Source of the DNA: Odobenus rosmarus divergens
Taxonomy: Eukaryota; Chordata; Mammalia; Carnivora; Odobenidae
Assembly (NCBI RefSeq): GCF_000321225.1
Contig: NW_004450402.1
Span: 2,971,798-3,035,797, forward strand
Direction of reading: 5' to 3'
Length of the DNA: 64,000 bases
Made by a program: the position numbers and the translations under genes. Under the pieces are notes generated by a model, which had not been told where the DNA came from, did no database searches, and saw nothing but the letters and a program-made list of their open reading frames with translations. Positions 1 to 10,282 of this stretch are shown one piece after another. The first letter of the stretch is position 1, and each line of letters begins with the position of its first letter.

Positions 1-254
1 AAGATATGGAAACTGAATGCCCAAGCTTAAGTAACTTGTTTAAGGACACATAGCAGTCAAGGGGAGGAATGTGATTTCAACTGCATTCTCAGTGATTCTG
101 TTCAGTAAACTCTAAATCTGAGGGCACTGATGTTATCCCCATGGCGTGGAAATCAATAAAGGTTTTATAAATTGAATTTGGATGTTGCTGACTGTATATA
201 TGCCTGTGTCAACAGTGAGTTTTTTTTCTTTTAGGAATATTCTGGCTAATCTAA

Positions 255-680
255 TAGTCATCTCAGGACAGCTCCTTCAGGAAATCTTTCCCACCTTGCC
301 CTTCCCACCATGGGTCTGGGTTAGGTGTGCCTCCTTCATGTCCTCTATTGTATGTTATATGATATCATGTTAAATGAGGACTGTCTTTTTCTTTTTTTAA
401 AGATTTTATTTATTTATTTGACAGAGAGAGACAATGTGAGAGAAGGAATGCAGGGGGCGTGGGAGAGGGAGAAGCAGGCTTTCCGCTGAGCAGGGAGTCT
501 AATGCGGGGCTCGATCCCAGGACTCTGGGATCATGACCTGAGCCAAAGGCAGACGCGCTTAACGCCTGAGCCACCCAGGCACCCCAATGACTGTCTTTTT
601 CTTTTCTCCCTTTCCCACTAGAATTTTTGAGGCAGGGATTGTGTTTTCTGTCTCTGGACGGTAGAGTTGTAAAATTATTT
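255..680 (+). repeat. L2 LINE 3' end fragment, split by a SINE
   Basis: The sequence resembles the 3' end of an L2 LINE in sense orientation: a 'tcaggaaatctttccc' stretch near 275, then 'cccactagaatttttgaggc' at about 615-635. The two halves are separated by the SINE at 396-585. It is non-coding here and heavily diverged. The 63-codon frame over 182-373 is part of it and is not a gene. Confidence 0.6.
396..585 (-). repeat. Can-SINE (SINEC type)
   Basis: This is a tRNA-derived carnivoran SINE in reverse orientation. The A-rich tail appears as 'aaagattttatttattt' on the left and the tRNA-like head as 'ccacccaggcacccc' on the right. It is flanked by an imperfect TSD beginning 'aatga' at 373-395 and 586-605. 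Non-coding; the 104-codon minus-strand frame here is spurious. Confidence 0.95.
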
Positions 681-699
681 GCACTTCTTAGATATACTA

Positions 700-1250
700 A
701 GAAAACTATACTTTCTTCTTTCAAAATAATTTAAATAAGCCCTCTATTTTAGAATAGTTTTAGAGTTAAAAAAATAGTTGCAAGAGGGTATAGAGACATC
801 CCGATTTCTTCAAGCCCAGGTTCCCCTATTGTTAACATCTTACAGTAATAGTATGATGTATTTGTTACAATTAGTGAACTGATATTGACACATTATTATA
901 GTCCATAGTTTATTCAGACTTCCTCAGTTTTTACCTACTATCCTTTTTCTATTCTGGGTTCCCATCAGGATACCACATTATTTTATTTTTTTAAAGTTTT
1001 ATTTATTTTTTAACAGAGAGAGAGACAGTGAGAGAGGGAACACAAGCAGGGAGAGTGGGGGAGGGAGAAGCAGGCTTCCCGCCAAGCAGGGAGCCCAGTG
1101 TGGGACTTGATCCCAGGACCCTGGGATCATGACCTGAGCCGAAGGCAGACGCTTAACTGCTGAGCCACCCAGGCGCCCACCACATTACTTTTAGTTGTCA
1201 TGTTTCCTTAAACTGCTTTTGGCTGTGACAGTTTCTTAGACTTTCCTTTT
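700..1250 (-). repeat. Ancient L1 fragment (3' region, antisense), split by a SINE
   Basis: Phrases such as 'cccctattgttaacatct', 'gtccatagtttattcagact' and 'ttagttgtcatgtttcctta' are familiar from the antisense of old mammalian L1 3' regions. The copy is interrupted by the SINE at 981-1178 and bounded on the right by another SINE. No coding capacity is left. Confidence 0.65.
981..1178 (-). repeat. Can-SINE (SINEC type)
   Basis: Reverse-oriented SINE with a T-rich left end and the head 'gagccacccaggcgccc' on the right. It has a perfect 9-bp TSD 'accacatta' at 972-980 and 1179-1187. It sits inside an older L1 fragment. Confidence 0.95.
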
Positions 1251-1476
1251 TTATTTTTAATTAATTAATTAATTAATTAATTTTTAGATTTTTTTAATAT
1301 ATTTATTTGAGAGAGAAAGAGAGCATGAGTGGAGGGGAATAGGGGCAGAGGGAGAGGGAGAAGAAGCAGACTCCCCACTGAGCAGGGAGCCCCATGTGGG
1401 GCTTGATCCTAGGACCCTGGGATCATGACCTAAGCCAAAGGCAAACGCTTAACCGACTGAACAACCCAGGCACCCC
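1251..1476 (-). repeat. Can-SINE with expanded AATT tail
   Basis: Reverse-oriented SINE. Its tail carries a (TTAA)n expansion at 1258-1281. The TSD 'agactttcctttttatt' is present with small length differences at 1238-1254 and 1477-1493. Confidence 0.93.
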
Positions 1477-1493
1477 AGACTTTCCTTTTTATT

Positions 1494-1865
1494 AAAAAAA
1501 AAAGTAGTTTTATTGTTATGTAATTGATATATACCATTGTGTAAGTTCAAGATGTACAGTGTGTTGATTTGATACATTTATATATTGCAAATATGGTTAC
1601 CACTGTAGAGTTAGCTAACACTCTGCCACATCACATAATTATTTCTTTTTGGGATGAAAACCTTAAGACCTAGTCTCTTAGGAGGACCTAGTCTCTTTGA
1701 AGTTTATAACACAGTATTGTTGTCTATAACCACTATGCTGTGCATTAGATCTCCAGGATTTATTTATCTACTGGTTATAAGTTTGTAACCTTAAACAACA
1801 TCTCCCTAGTTCCCCCATCCCCCGCCCCAATACATACTATATCTTCTTTATCCATTCATCCACTG
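1494..1865 (-). repeat. L1 3' UTR fragment (antisense)
   Basis: The antisense of an old L1 3' UTR: 'gtaagttcaagatgtacagt', 'accactgtagagttagctaa', 'atgctgtgcattagatctcc'. The same family of sequence occurs in sense orientation at 30041-30325. It is followed by 'cttctttatccattcatcca', an L1-like motif. Confidence 0.75.
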
Positions 1866-1869
1866 ATGG

Positions 1870-2204
1870 TCAGAGCCTAGAAGCCCTCCCTGCTGCCTCA
1901 GACTTCCTTGATGTCCTACTTTCACTGCAGACCCCTCTGAGTATCTGAAGTGTTCTCAGCCTGGTCCAAGGCACAAGACATCCATTTCATAAGACTTTGC
2001 TGGAGCCACCTCACCTCTGCCATGATGGATCCATGTAATATGTGTTGGGGATGAAAACTAGGTCCTGTCTGTAACTGATGTCCTTGCTTTACCCTCCTAA
2101 TCATGCAGGGACTCCCCTTTTTGGACCTCTGCCCTACCTTTTTTTTTTTTGCCTAGCATAGCACTCTTCACCCAGAGTTCAAAACAGAGCAGAACAAAAA
2201 GTCC
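1870..2204. other. Unassigned sequence
   Basis: No repeat family or gene is recognised. A short poly-T run lies near 2140-2150. The overlapping 60-codon minus-strand frame has no recognisable features. Confidence 0.4.
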
Positions 2205-2335
2205 TCTAGGCATTTGACAAATACTGTACCTACTGTGTGCTAAGCACTATTCTAGACACTGGAGGTATAGTAATGAACAAAGCAGACATGAATCTTTGAC
2301 CATCTGGAGTTTATTTTCTAAAAATGCCCTGAACC
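2205..2335 (-). repeat. L2 LINE 3' end fragment (antisense)
   Basis: 'ctactgtgtgctaagcacta ... tagacactggaggtatagta' is the reverse complement of the L2 3' terminus. It is followed by the usual 'aacaaagcagacatgaatc'-type stretch. Confidence 0.7.
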
Positions 2336-2508
2336 TTTCTGACTTGTTCCCATTAGGACACATCAAACTGTTTCTCTCACCTCCCTGTGGTCTCATTTTC
2401 ACAGTTACCAAACCCGGAAGGAATGGATTTCCCTTTTTTTTCCTGCTAGGAGCTACCTCTTTAGTCCCCACCTCTAATATGTTAAATGAGAGATAAAAGA
2501 ACTTAGAG

Positions 2509-2694
2509 GGACTCCTGGGTGGCTCAGTCAGTTAAGCGTCTGCCTTCGGCTCAGGTCCTGATCCCAGGGTCCTGGTCCTGGGATCAAGCCCCACATCGGG
2601 CTCCTTGCTCAATGAGGAGCGTGCTTCTCCCTCTGCCTGCCTCTGCCCCTGCTTGTGCTCTCTCTCTCTCTGTCTCTGATAAATAAATCTTTAA
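2509..2694 (+). repeat. Can-SINE (SINEC type)
   Basis: Forward SINE with the head 'cctgggtggctcagtcagtt', a CT-rich body and an 'aaataaatctttaaaaa' tail. It has a perfect 14-bp TSD 'aaaagaacttagag' at 2495-2508 and 2695-2708. An 11-bp internal repeat ('agggtcctgg...ggtcctggg') lies near 2566-2582. Confidence 0.95.
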
Positions 2695-2929
2695 AAAAGA
2701 ACTTAGAGAATTTTTCTCTATCAAAAATGCCTATAGTCTTGCTGCAAAATCATATTTTGAATGTCAGGTGTTTAATATTAGCTTGTCTTTTTCTTTGCAT
2801 TAATTCTTTAACAATCCAAGTCCCCTACTGAGGCAGATGGGTGTCTTAGGCCTAATGGCAGAAAGTCTTGTATGTTGCAAAGGCAAATGAGAAAGGCACA
2901 CTGGATCAAATTAATTAATTAATTTTTAA

Positions 2930-3475
2930 TTAATTCAAAATGGATCAAAGACTTAAAATGTAAAACTAAATGACTATTAATATGTATATATATAATCTAT
3001 AAATATCATTTTTGGGCTATAAACTACAGAACTATAAAAGTCTTAGAAGAAAACATAGGGCAAAAGTCATGATACTGGATTTGGAAATGATTTCTTGGAT
3101 ATGACATAAAATGCATGGACAATAAAAGAAAAAATAAGCAAATTGCACTTCATGAAAATTAAAAACTCTTGTGCAAGAAAGGACACAATCAAGAGAATGA
3201 AAATTCAGCTCATGGAATGGGAGAAAATCCTTGCATATCCGTATCCAATAAAGGATTAATATACAGAATATATGGGGGAACTTAACAAAAAAAACAAACA
3301 AATCAATTCAAAAATTGGCAAAGGACTTGAATAGACAATTCTCCAAAGAAGATATACAAATGGTCAAGAAGACATGAAAAGATGTTCAATATCACTAATC
3401 ATTAGGAAAATGCCAATCAAAACCACTGTGAGATACCACCTCATACCCACAGATGGCTACTGTAAGAAAGAAAGG
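2930..3475 (+). pseudogene. L1 ORF2 fragment (late part), decayed
   Basis: Sense-strand L1 reverse-transcriptase gene remnant with 'agacaattctccaaagaaga', 'caaatggtcaagaagacatg' and 'gataccacctcatacccac', as in the C-terminal third of ORF2. Stops and indels leave no open frame. It abuts an antisense L1 piece from 3480 on, so the two come from separate events or a rearrangement. Confidence 0.8.
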
Positions 3476-3603
3476 CTTTCAACTGTAAGATAATATAATC
3501 TGTGAACAGAGATAATTTTACTTTCTTTTAAATTTGGATGCCCTTTCTTTCTTTTTTTTTTTTTTTTTCATAATTGCTCTGGCTAGGACTTCTAGTACTA
3601 TAT

Positions 3604-3817
3604 ATATATATATTTTTTTTTTAATTTTATTTATTCATTTAAGACACAGAGATACAGAAAGAGAGAGAGAGAGCATGAGCAGGGGGAGCAGCAGAGGGAG
3701 AGGGTGAAGCAGGCTCCCCTCTGAGCCAGGAGCCCTGTGTGGGGCTCATTCCAGGACCCTGGGATTAGGACCTGAGCCGAAAGCAGACGCTTAACCATCT
3801 GAGCCACCCAGGTGCCC
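3604..3817 (-). repeat. Can-SINE inside L1 ORF2
   Basis: Reverse SINE with a short (TA)n run at its left edge. TSD 'tctagtactata' lies at 3591-3602 and 3818-3829, 12 bp perfect. Confidence 0.95.
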
Positions 3818-3965
3818 TCTAGTACTATATTTAATAAAAGTGCTGAAAATGGGCACTTACCTGTTCTTCATCTTAGAGGAAAAACTTTCAGGCTTTCACC
3901 ATTGAGCATAATGTCTGCTGTGGATTTTCCCAAACAAAGCTTTTATTTGTTAAGGTAGTTTCTTT

Positions 3966-4278
3966 ATTTTTTTAATTTAATTTAATTTAATTTAAATTCA
4001 GTTAATTAACATATAATGTATTATTAGTTTCAGAGGTAGAGTTGAGTGATTCATTAGTCGTATATAACACCCAGAGCTCATTACATCACGTGCCTTCCTT
4101 AATGCCCATTACCCAGTTACCCCATCCCCCGACCCAACTCCCCTCCAGCAACCCTGTTTGTTTCCCATAGTTAAGAGTCTCTTATGGTTTGTCTCTCTCT
4201 CTGATTTTGTCTTATTTTACTCTCCCCTCTCTTCCCCTATGATTCCCTGTTTTATTTCTTAAATTCCACATATGAGTG
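3966..4278 (-). repeat. Carnivoran L1 3' UTR, 5'-truncated insertion
   Basis: Antisense carnivoran L1 3' UTR with 'aattcagttaattaacatat', 'cacccagagctcattacatc' and 'cttaaattccacatatgagt'. Its left edge is a (TTTAA)n run. The older L1 resumes on both sides, which shows the order of insertion. The same 3' UTR recurs at 30350, 48614, 56468 and 59190. Confidence 0.85.
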
Positions 4279-4350
4279 TTGAGTGTTTTTTCATAAAAGG
4301 GGGTTAAGTTTTGCCAAATGCTTTTTTCTGCACCTATTGAGATGATATTT

Positions 4351-6057
4351 TATTTCTTTTTAAAAACGTGCATCCCCCCAAAAAATAAAAACATGCATTT
4401 CCTTTTCCTTTTGAAATGTCACAGGGTTTGAATTTGTTGTATCTCATATGATAAGCCCATAGCTAGCATGGAGCTAACAATGTTGCATTTAATGTCTTTT
4501 CAAAAGTAGTACCCTTCTTACTAATTTTGATTAGGTTTTTCAGTTTTCTCAGACATAAATAGGAGTTTACTTGATAGCTGGTTTTGTGGGTCTTTTGCTC
4601 AACTCAAAAGGGTGGAAAACAAACAAACCTCTTAAAATAAAGCTTTCAAAAATGGAAGAATACATACATTATCCTGACAATAACAGTTATAGGTCCATCT
4701 CTCCTACTAGAGGGGAGAGTGGAAAATATCTTTTCTCCTGACTCTCAGTGCCTAGAACTGGAGATTGTTACCTGTGGTATATAACAAACTCTTCATAAAA
4801 TATCCTGGGAGGGAATCAAAGAACAATGGTGTATCCCTTGCTCTTTCTCCCTCTCCTTTCTCTAAGAGAGATTGCGTCAAACTCAGTAAATTTCATGTAG
4901 TTAATCTACTGTGAAGTATAAGTATGAAAGTATCCAAGTTCTGCAAATAGCGCAAAAGCGAGCAGTCGTGCCATTTGAGTCAGTATTGTTGAATTGAAAT
5001 ATTTAGATTTGGTATTAAGAGAGAACTATACTCTTTTTGTCACGTCATTATTGATTGCCTTCTTATTTTAAAGCTATATAGACTCATGCATTATTCAGTT
5101 CTCAAAAGTTAAGTTGATAGGCTATCTAAGGGTAGATGGCCAAACAGCAATATAAAGTCAGAGTTGGAAAATAGAGGCACTTTGACTAACCCCTCAAAGT
5201 AGGTCTTTATTAAATACAGAGCATCACATTAGTACACTGGGTAAAAAATAAAATGAGGTGAAGTATAATCTACAAGTGATACCTGCTATATAGATTCTCA
5301 GTTTGATGACCAACACGACTGAATTTACCAGAACAGTTGACTGAAATCGTTCACTGCCAATCAAGTAAACTCAGAGGAAAGGTCAACAGTATAAGACAAA
5401 GGGCAGTCTATTTTTACTGCCTAAGGGTTTAAAAAAAGCCCTCTTCTCGATTTACAGTGACTGTGGGAATCATTTTCCTGCTTACACGGTGATTAAAGGG
5501 GTTGTATATCATGAATGCAGCACAGTGAATAATCAGCAAAACTTTAAGTTTAAATTAAATTAATCAGCACTTTGGAAAGTTTATTACATGGGCTTGGATT
5601 ACATGTCCTGTTGAGACAAATGATCGCTTCTTTGAAAAATACTAATAAGCTTTCATTTTCTTTTTTTAAAAAGTATTTTATTGGGAAGAATTTATTTAGA
5701 GATTCAAACATAGTAAAGTTATGTTTTAAAAATATATTCGACAATAATGAAGTATAAATATATGTAATGTGTACTAAATTTAGAACAGATTCAGTATGTT
5801 AGTCTGAACTGATTTTGCGAATCATGACATATTCATTTAATATATTCTCTGGGATCCATCTTGGCATCTCTTTCTTTCCTTCCTAGGGCTTATTGATTCT
5901 TTGATATTTTAAAATAAATTTTTAAAAAGTAATGAAAACTTGAGGTGATTTCTAATTCCTTCATGTTATATCTTAATAGTGATCTTAAAATCAAGATGTC
6001 AAACAACATTCTTATGTTCATAATTCTGGACTGTTTAAGAGGCAAGATGACATAAAA
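4351..6057. other. Unique AT-rich DNA, no recognised element
   Basis: About 1.7 kb with no SINE, LINE or LTR that I recognise and no credible coding exon. Two overlapping 61-64 codon frames on opposite strands at 5550-5757 are in AT-rich DNA and look spurious. The block at about 5281-5520 is repeat-free and of mixed composition. Confidence 0.4.
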
Positions 6058-6207
6058 GGTGATTTGTAAGCATATTCAAGTTGGAGAAGCACCAGTTATA
6101 CCTTTGTGCTTCAAGTTCATGCCTTCCTAACCACCATTTTTAAGGACACTCTACCCTCTACTCTTCTGAAATCTGCAAGCCATCAACTAGCCAATTCAAC
6201 TGGATGA
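6058..6207 (+). repeat. Diverged local duplication, copy A
   Basis: This shares an extended, gapped match with 8682-8814 in the same orientation. Shared blocks include 'atttgtaagca', 'gagaagcaccagttat', 'ccatttttaa' and 'tgcaagccatca'. Copy A has about 18 extra bases around 6145-6165. The first 35 bases match the end of a MER5A-type element; the rest is otherwise unrecognised. Confidence 0.65.
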
Positions 6208-6318
6208 GCTTGGACCAAAATGGAATTTCTCAGCAATACTGAGAAATACTTAGAGAAATAATGGATGATTTTCTGTGTGAATATTATGGAATCAATGTAT
6301 ACTTTTTATTTGTATTTT

Positions 6319-6509
6319 TTTTTAAAAGATTCATTCATTTATTTGAGAGAAAGAGAGAGAGAGCATGCAGGGGGTGGGGAGAGGGAGAGAGAGTCAGACT
6401 GCGCTGAGCATGGAGCTCAACTCAGGGCTTGATCCCATGACCCCAAGACCACGACCTGAGCCGAAACCAGGAGTCAGATGCTTAACTGACTGCACCACTC
6501 AGGCACCCC
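6319..6509 (-). repeat. Can-SINE (SINEC type)
   Basis: Reverse SINE with a perfect 15-bp TSD 'ttttatttgtatttt' at 6304-6318 and 6510-6524. Confidence 0.95.
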
Positions 6510-6524
6510 TTTTATTTGTATTTT

Positions 6525-7024
6525 AAAAATTTTCTATATTGGAAAATGAATATAGACTCTATGAATAATTTATACTCAGTTTTACCATAGGTCACATCAT
6601 CTCTGGGTTGATAAAGTTCTTTGGCACTTTATTTAGTATAATATGTGTTGCGTCCCTACAAAGCACTGTCGTGCAATATATTGATCTAATTGGTTTATAA
6701 TATCAAAAATAGAAAAAAATCAAAATTATGCAAGTATAGAATTAGTTTTCCTACAAAGAATAAGTGAACCACAGAATGTTTTGACAACAAGCTCAGTAGT
6801 CAGGTTTTGTTAGCTAGTGCCTAGAGGAGTACTTAAACCTATGCAAGTTAGTTGCATTTTATTTGGTAGCATAACCACAGATAAAGTTGTCTGCTTAATC
6901 CCTGAGGTTACTTTAAGAGGCAGAATGTAATGTTACCTGTCACTTCATTACTCTAGGCTTAGAGAATTTGCTTCTAAAAGTAGTTTATTCATCTGCTAAA
7001 CTAAACATACAATATCAGTGATAA
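6525..7024. other. Unassigned AT-rich DNA
   Basis: No repeat, RNA gene or coding exon is recognised. Confidence 0.4.
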
Positions 7025-7225
7025 TATTTGCTTATGTAGTACTTTACAGATTTCCAAAGTGTTGCAATATTCAGAATTCCATTTAATCTTCACAGCAATT
7101 TTGTGAAGAAGACAAGATAGTTACTAACTCCACATCTCTGAGTTATAGATAGGAAAAATGAGGTCCTGGACTATAAAGTGATTTCAGTAATATAATCTGG
7201 CTAGTCAGTGGTGTCTAGGTTTTTT
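7025..7225 (-). repeat. MIR SINE (antisense)
   Basis: Reverse complement of a MIR: 'tttacagatttccaaagtgt', 'ccatttaatcttcacagcaa' and 'aggaaaaatgaggtcctgga', in the order of an inverted MIR core and tRNA-like part. Diverged, no TSD. Confidence 0.65.
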
Positions 7226-8102
7226 TTTTTTTATTTCTAAGTGTGGCCACAAGGTATTAGGAGTTACACAGACACAAAGTAAACAGATTAGTCATACAAA
7301 TAATTTGGTGTTTTTTCTTTTCATTTTTGTTTTTTATAAAATAAAACAGCACAGTTTCAGAACTGGCATGGATCCTATCCAGGCTGGTATAAGTAGGAAA
7401 GGATTGAATCTGACTGGGTGAAATATGGTAACAATCATTTCATTAATACTTTTAGCCAAATAACAGTATCTTCCTTCTTGGGAATGGAATTGGACCACAG
7501 GTCATAGAGGACTACAGGGACCAAGCATAGTATCAGGGCTCCGGAAGCCATACTGTCTAGGATTCTTGGCCAGGCTCCAGTCTTAGTTGAAGAAGTGGAA
7601 CATAAATCAGGACAGGGTAGCTGCTCATTCTAAGGGATTGGGGAAACACAATGAGAATTGGGCGAGGAGTTTGGGGAGGAGGCTGCTGCTAATTAACCAG
7701 CTGGAGAATGTCACCCTGGAAGTGAAACATAAGGAAAACAGGCTAATTCTAGACCTTTTGACATTTTCCAGGCCTAGTTCTCACTGGCAAGGCTCAGTCT
7801 GCTGATGAGGTGTCATTAGTCCTCTCTGCCGGGTGGAGCACAAGTGGGCAGGGGAAAGAAGCACTGCTCTTTTGGCACTTGAGCACATAGTTCAACTTCT
7901 AGGGCATGTGCTTTATCTGAGGGTTACATGAGGTGCTCTGCTCATTGAAGTCCACAGATTTACACCTTGGAAGTTTCCATACATCACCTGTATAAAATAG
8001 GTGTCACTGCAATTTTGTAGTAATCCCCATGTGTATTTTCATGGAATGTTGCCAGGTGAGCATATACTGCTGTATCAGTGCTTCTGGAACTATCTGAAAA
8101 AT
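7226..8102. other. Unassigned sequence
   Basis: No recognised repeat. A 72-codon plus-strand frame at 7587-7805 shows no domain, signal peptide or exon-like boundaries, and I do not call it a gene. Confidence 0.4.
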
Positions 8103-8118
8103 AGCACAGGTATTTATT

Positions 8119-8311
8119 TTTAAGATTTATTTATTTATTTGAGAGAGAGAGAGAGCAGAGGGAAGGGCAGAGGGAGAGAGAGAGAAATCTTAAGCAGACT
8201 CCCTGCTGAGTGGGGGGCTGGACACAGGGCCTGATCTCATGACCCCGAGATCATGACCTGAGCCAAAACCAAGAGTCGGATACATAACTGACTGAGCCAC
8301 CCAGGCACCCC
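8119..8311 (-). repeat. Can-SINE (SINEC type)
   Basis: Reverse SINE with a GA-rich body and the head 'gagccacccaggcacccc'. The imperfect TSD 'agcacaggtattta' / 'agcacaagtatttt' lies at 8103-8118 and 8312-8326. Confidence 0.95.
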
Positions 8312-8557
8312 AGCACAAGTATTTTTGTGATAGAGTTATGTTCATAAGTTTGATTAGTATAAAGCAAAAATTAATTCAGTGACTCATAGGTAAAGGGAAT
8401 AAACCCTGTTTCCCCATGCCACCAATTTCCTAATCTTGTGATTAGGCCAACACAAAAGGACCTATCTCTGTACATTTCTATGACTGAATGAATATTTGGA
8501 GAATTTTTACTTGGGTTTCCTGGATGCTATGTTAAGTTGGGAGTCATTAGTACTTTG

Positions 8558-8718
8558 CCGTTCAGAGTGTAAGCCCAGGACCAGCAGTGAATTCACATCA
8601 CTTGGGAGCTTATTAGAAATGCACTATCCCAGGCTGAATACCAGACCAACTATATTAGAGTGTATTTTAACAAGTTCTCCAGGTAATTTGTAAGCACATT
8701 CAGGTTTGAGAAGCACCA
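8558..8718 (+). mobile_element. MER5A-type hAT DNA transposon relic
   Basis: The order of motifs follows MER5A: 'ttcagagtgtaagcccagga', 'catcacttgggagcttatta', 'gtattttaacaagttctcca', 'gtttgagaagcacca'. It is a non-autonomous hAT relic without coding capacity. Its right end overlaps the local duplication copy B. Confidence 0.7.
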
Positions 8719-8814
8719 GTTATGCCTTTTTGTCTTAAGTGCATACTTTCCCAAACCTCCATTTTTAACTTTTCTGAAATGTGCAAGCCATCAGGTAGTC
8801 AATTCAGTTGGATG
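8682..8814 (+). repeat. Diverged local duplication, copy B
   Basis: Partner of 6058-6207. The match starts inside the MER5A-type element and runs about 100 bases past its end into otherwise unrecognised sequence, so the shared tract is longer than the transposon end alone. Confidence 0.65.
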
Positions 8815-9214
8815 CTTTTTAAATTCTAAAACCTATAACTTTGTGTGCTCTAAGTTGTTCTTCCCTTATTTTGTCAGAAAAGGGGGACATTTTTCTTTTG
8901 CATTCTTAACATTTTTTACTTCTTTCCTCTTGATTATTTTTGCTTTTGGAGGCAAAGCATCACCTCTGGCTTTCAGGAAACATTTTCTCCCTGATCAACC
9001 TGAAGATTTTTGTCCATGGCATTTCCCTCAACAACACTGAGGTACTGAGTTTCTGTTTAATGTGGAATTTTATCAGAAAGGTGAGCTGCCACGAATTCCA
9101 ATATTGTATATTTCTAAGTAGCTTTAGAGTACCTTTAAAAATAAAACTGCCAAAAGAACTACTTGGTGGCTTTCTCTGCCATGTTCAACTTTTTTTTTTT
9201 ATTTGCCTTTTCAC
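8815..9214. other. Unassigned sequence
   Basis: No element recognised. Overlapping 65- and 94-codon frames here lie in T-rich DNA and lack recognisable features. Confidence 0.4.
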
Positions 9215-9885
9215 CACATTATAGAGTCTTTTATGATCCAATAATTCCACTATTAGGTATTTATCCAGGGAAAGTGAAAATACTAACTCAAAATGCCATA
9301 TGTACCCCTATGTTTTTTGCAGCATTATTTATAATAGCCAAGACATGGAAGCAACCTAAGTGTCCATCAATAGATGAATGGATAAGGAAAGTGTGGGGGA
9401 TATCTATCTATCTATATATATATATCATGGAACATTACACAGCTATAAAAAAGTTGAGATCGTGCCATTTGAGACAGCATGGATGGACCTAGAAGGTATT
9501 ATGCTAAGTGAAATAAGTCAGACTGAAAAAGAAAAATACCATATGATTCCACTCATAAATGGAATCTAAAAAATGAATAAACAAGAAACAGAATCAGAAC
9601 TATAAATACACAGAAAAAACTGATGGTTGCCAGTGGGGAGTTGGGCAAAATCAGTGAAGGCGAGAGGCAGATACAAACCTCCAGTTATGGAATTAGTAGG
9701 GAATAAAAAACAGAGCATAAGGAATACAGACAGTGGTATTGTAATAGTGATGCAATGGGACAGATGGTAGGTATACTTGTGGTGAACATAGCATAATGTA
9801 AAAACTTGTCAAATCACTAAGTTGTACACCTGAAACTAGTAACATTGTGTGCCACATATACTCAAAAAAAAAAAAGAAAAGGAAA
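9215..9885 (+). pseudogene. L1 ORF2 C-terminus plus 3' UTR with poly-A
   Basis: The translation around 9225-9490 gives the L1 ORF2 C-terminal pattern (PIIPLLGIYPG, then CTPMFFAALFIIAKTWKQP and SIDEWIRK). This is followed by L1 3' UTR phrases 'gtacacctgaaactagtaac' and an A-rich end at about 9866-9885. A (TATC/TA)n run sits at 9404-9424. It is 5' truncated and broken, with no active retrotransposon. Confidence 0.85.
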
Positions 9886-10062
9886 AATCTTGGACCTGAT
9901 AAATTTCATCTCTCCCAGTAGTAGCTATATTTTCTGTATCTTAGCTGTAAGTCTACTATTATTTTATCCCAGAACTCTGAACCAGTTAAGGGAAAATTTT
10001 TATTTAGCATTTTCTCCTCTCTGATCTCTTAGCTTTGTTTTCTTTTTTCACCCCATCTTTGT

Positions 10063-10268
10063 TTTTTTTAAAATTTTTTTTAAAGATTTTATTTATTTAT
10101 TTATTTGACACAGAGAGAGAGAGCACAAGCAGGGGGAGCAGCAGAGGGAGAGGGAGAAGCAGACTCCCTGCCGAGCAGGGAGCCCAATGTGGGGCTCCAT
10201 CCCAGGACCCTGGGATCACAACCTGAGCCGAAGGCAGACGCTTAACAACTGAGCCACCTAGGCGCCCC
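10063..10268 (-). repeat. Can-SINE (SINEC type)
   Basis: Reverse SINE, body very close to the usual sequence. Probable TSD 'ccatctttgtt' at 10053-10063 and 10272-10282. Confidence 0.94.
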
Positions 10269-10282
10269 TCTCCATCTTTGTT

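Larger units (their letters stand above)
3480..4350 (-). pseudogene. Older L1 ORF2 fragment (antisense), broken by two insertions
   Basis: The antisense of a middle part of L1 ORF2: 'tgtgaacagagataatttta', 'tgctctggctaggacttcta', 'ctttcaggctttcaccattg' and 'ccaaatgcttttttctgcac'. Remaining pieces are about 3480-3603, 3818-3965 and 4279-4350. The gaps hold a SINE and a younger L1 3' UTR. No open frame. Confidence 0.8.

Noticed and set aside
2930..3965. Twin-priming inversion at 3475
   Set aside because: The orientation order (sense late ORF2 on the left, antisense earlier ORF2 on the right) does not fit the inverted-5'-then-sense-3' order that twin priming gives.
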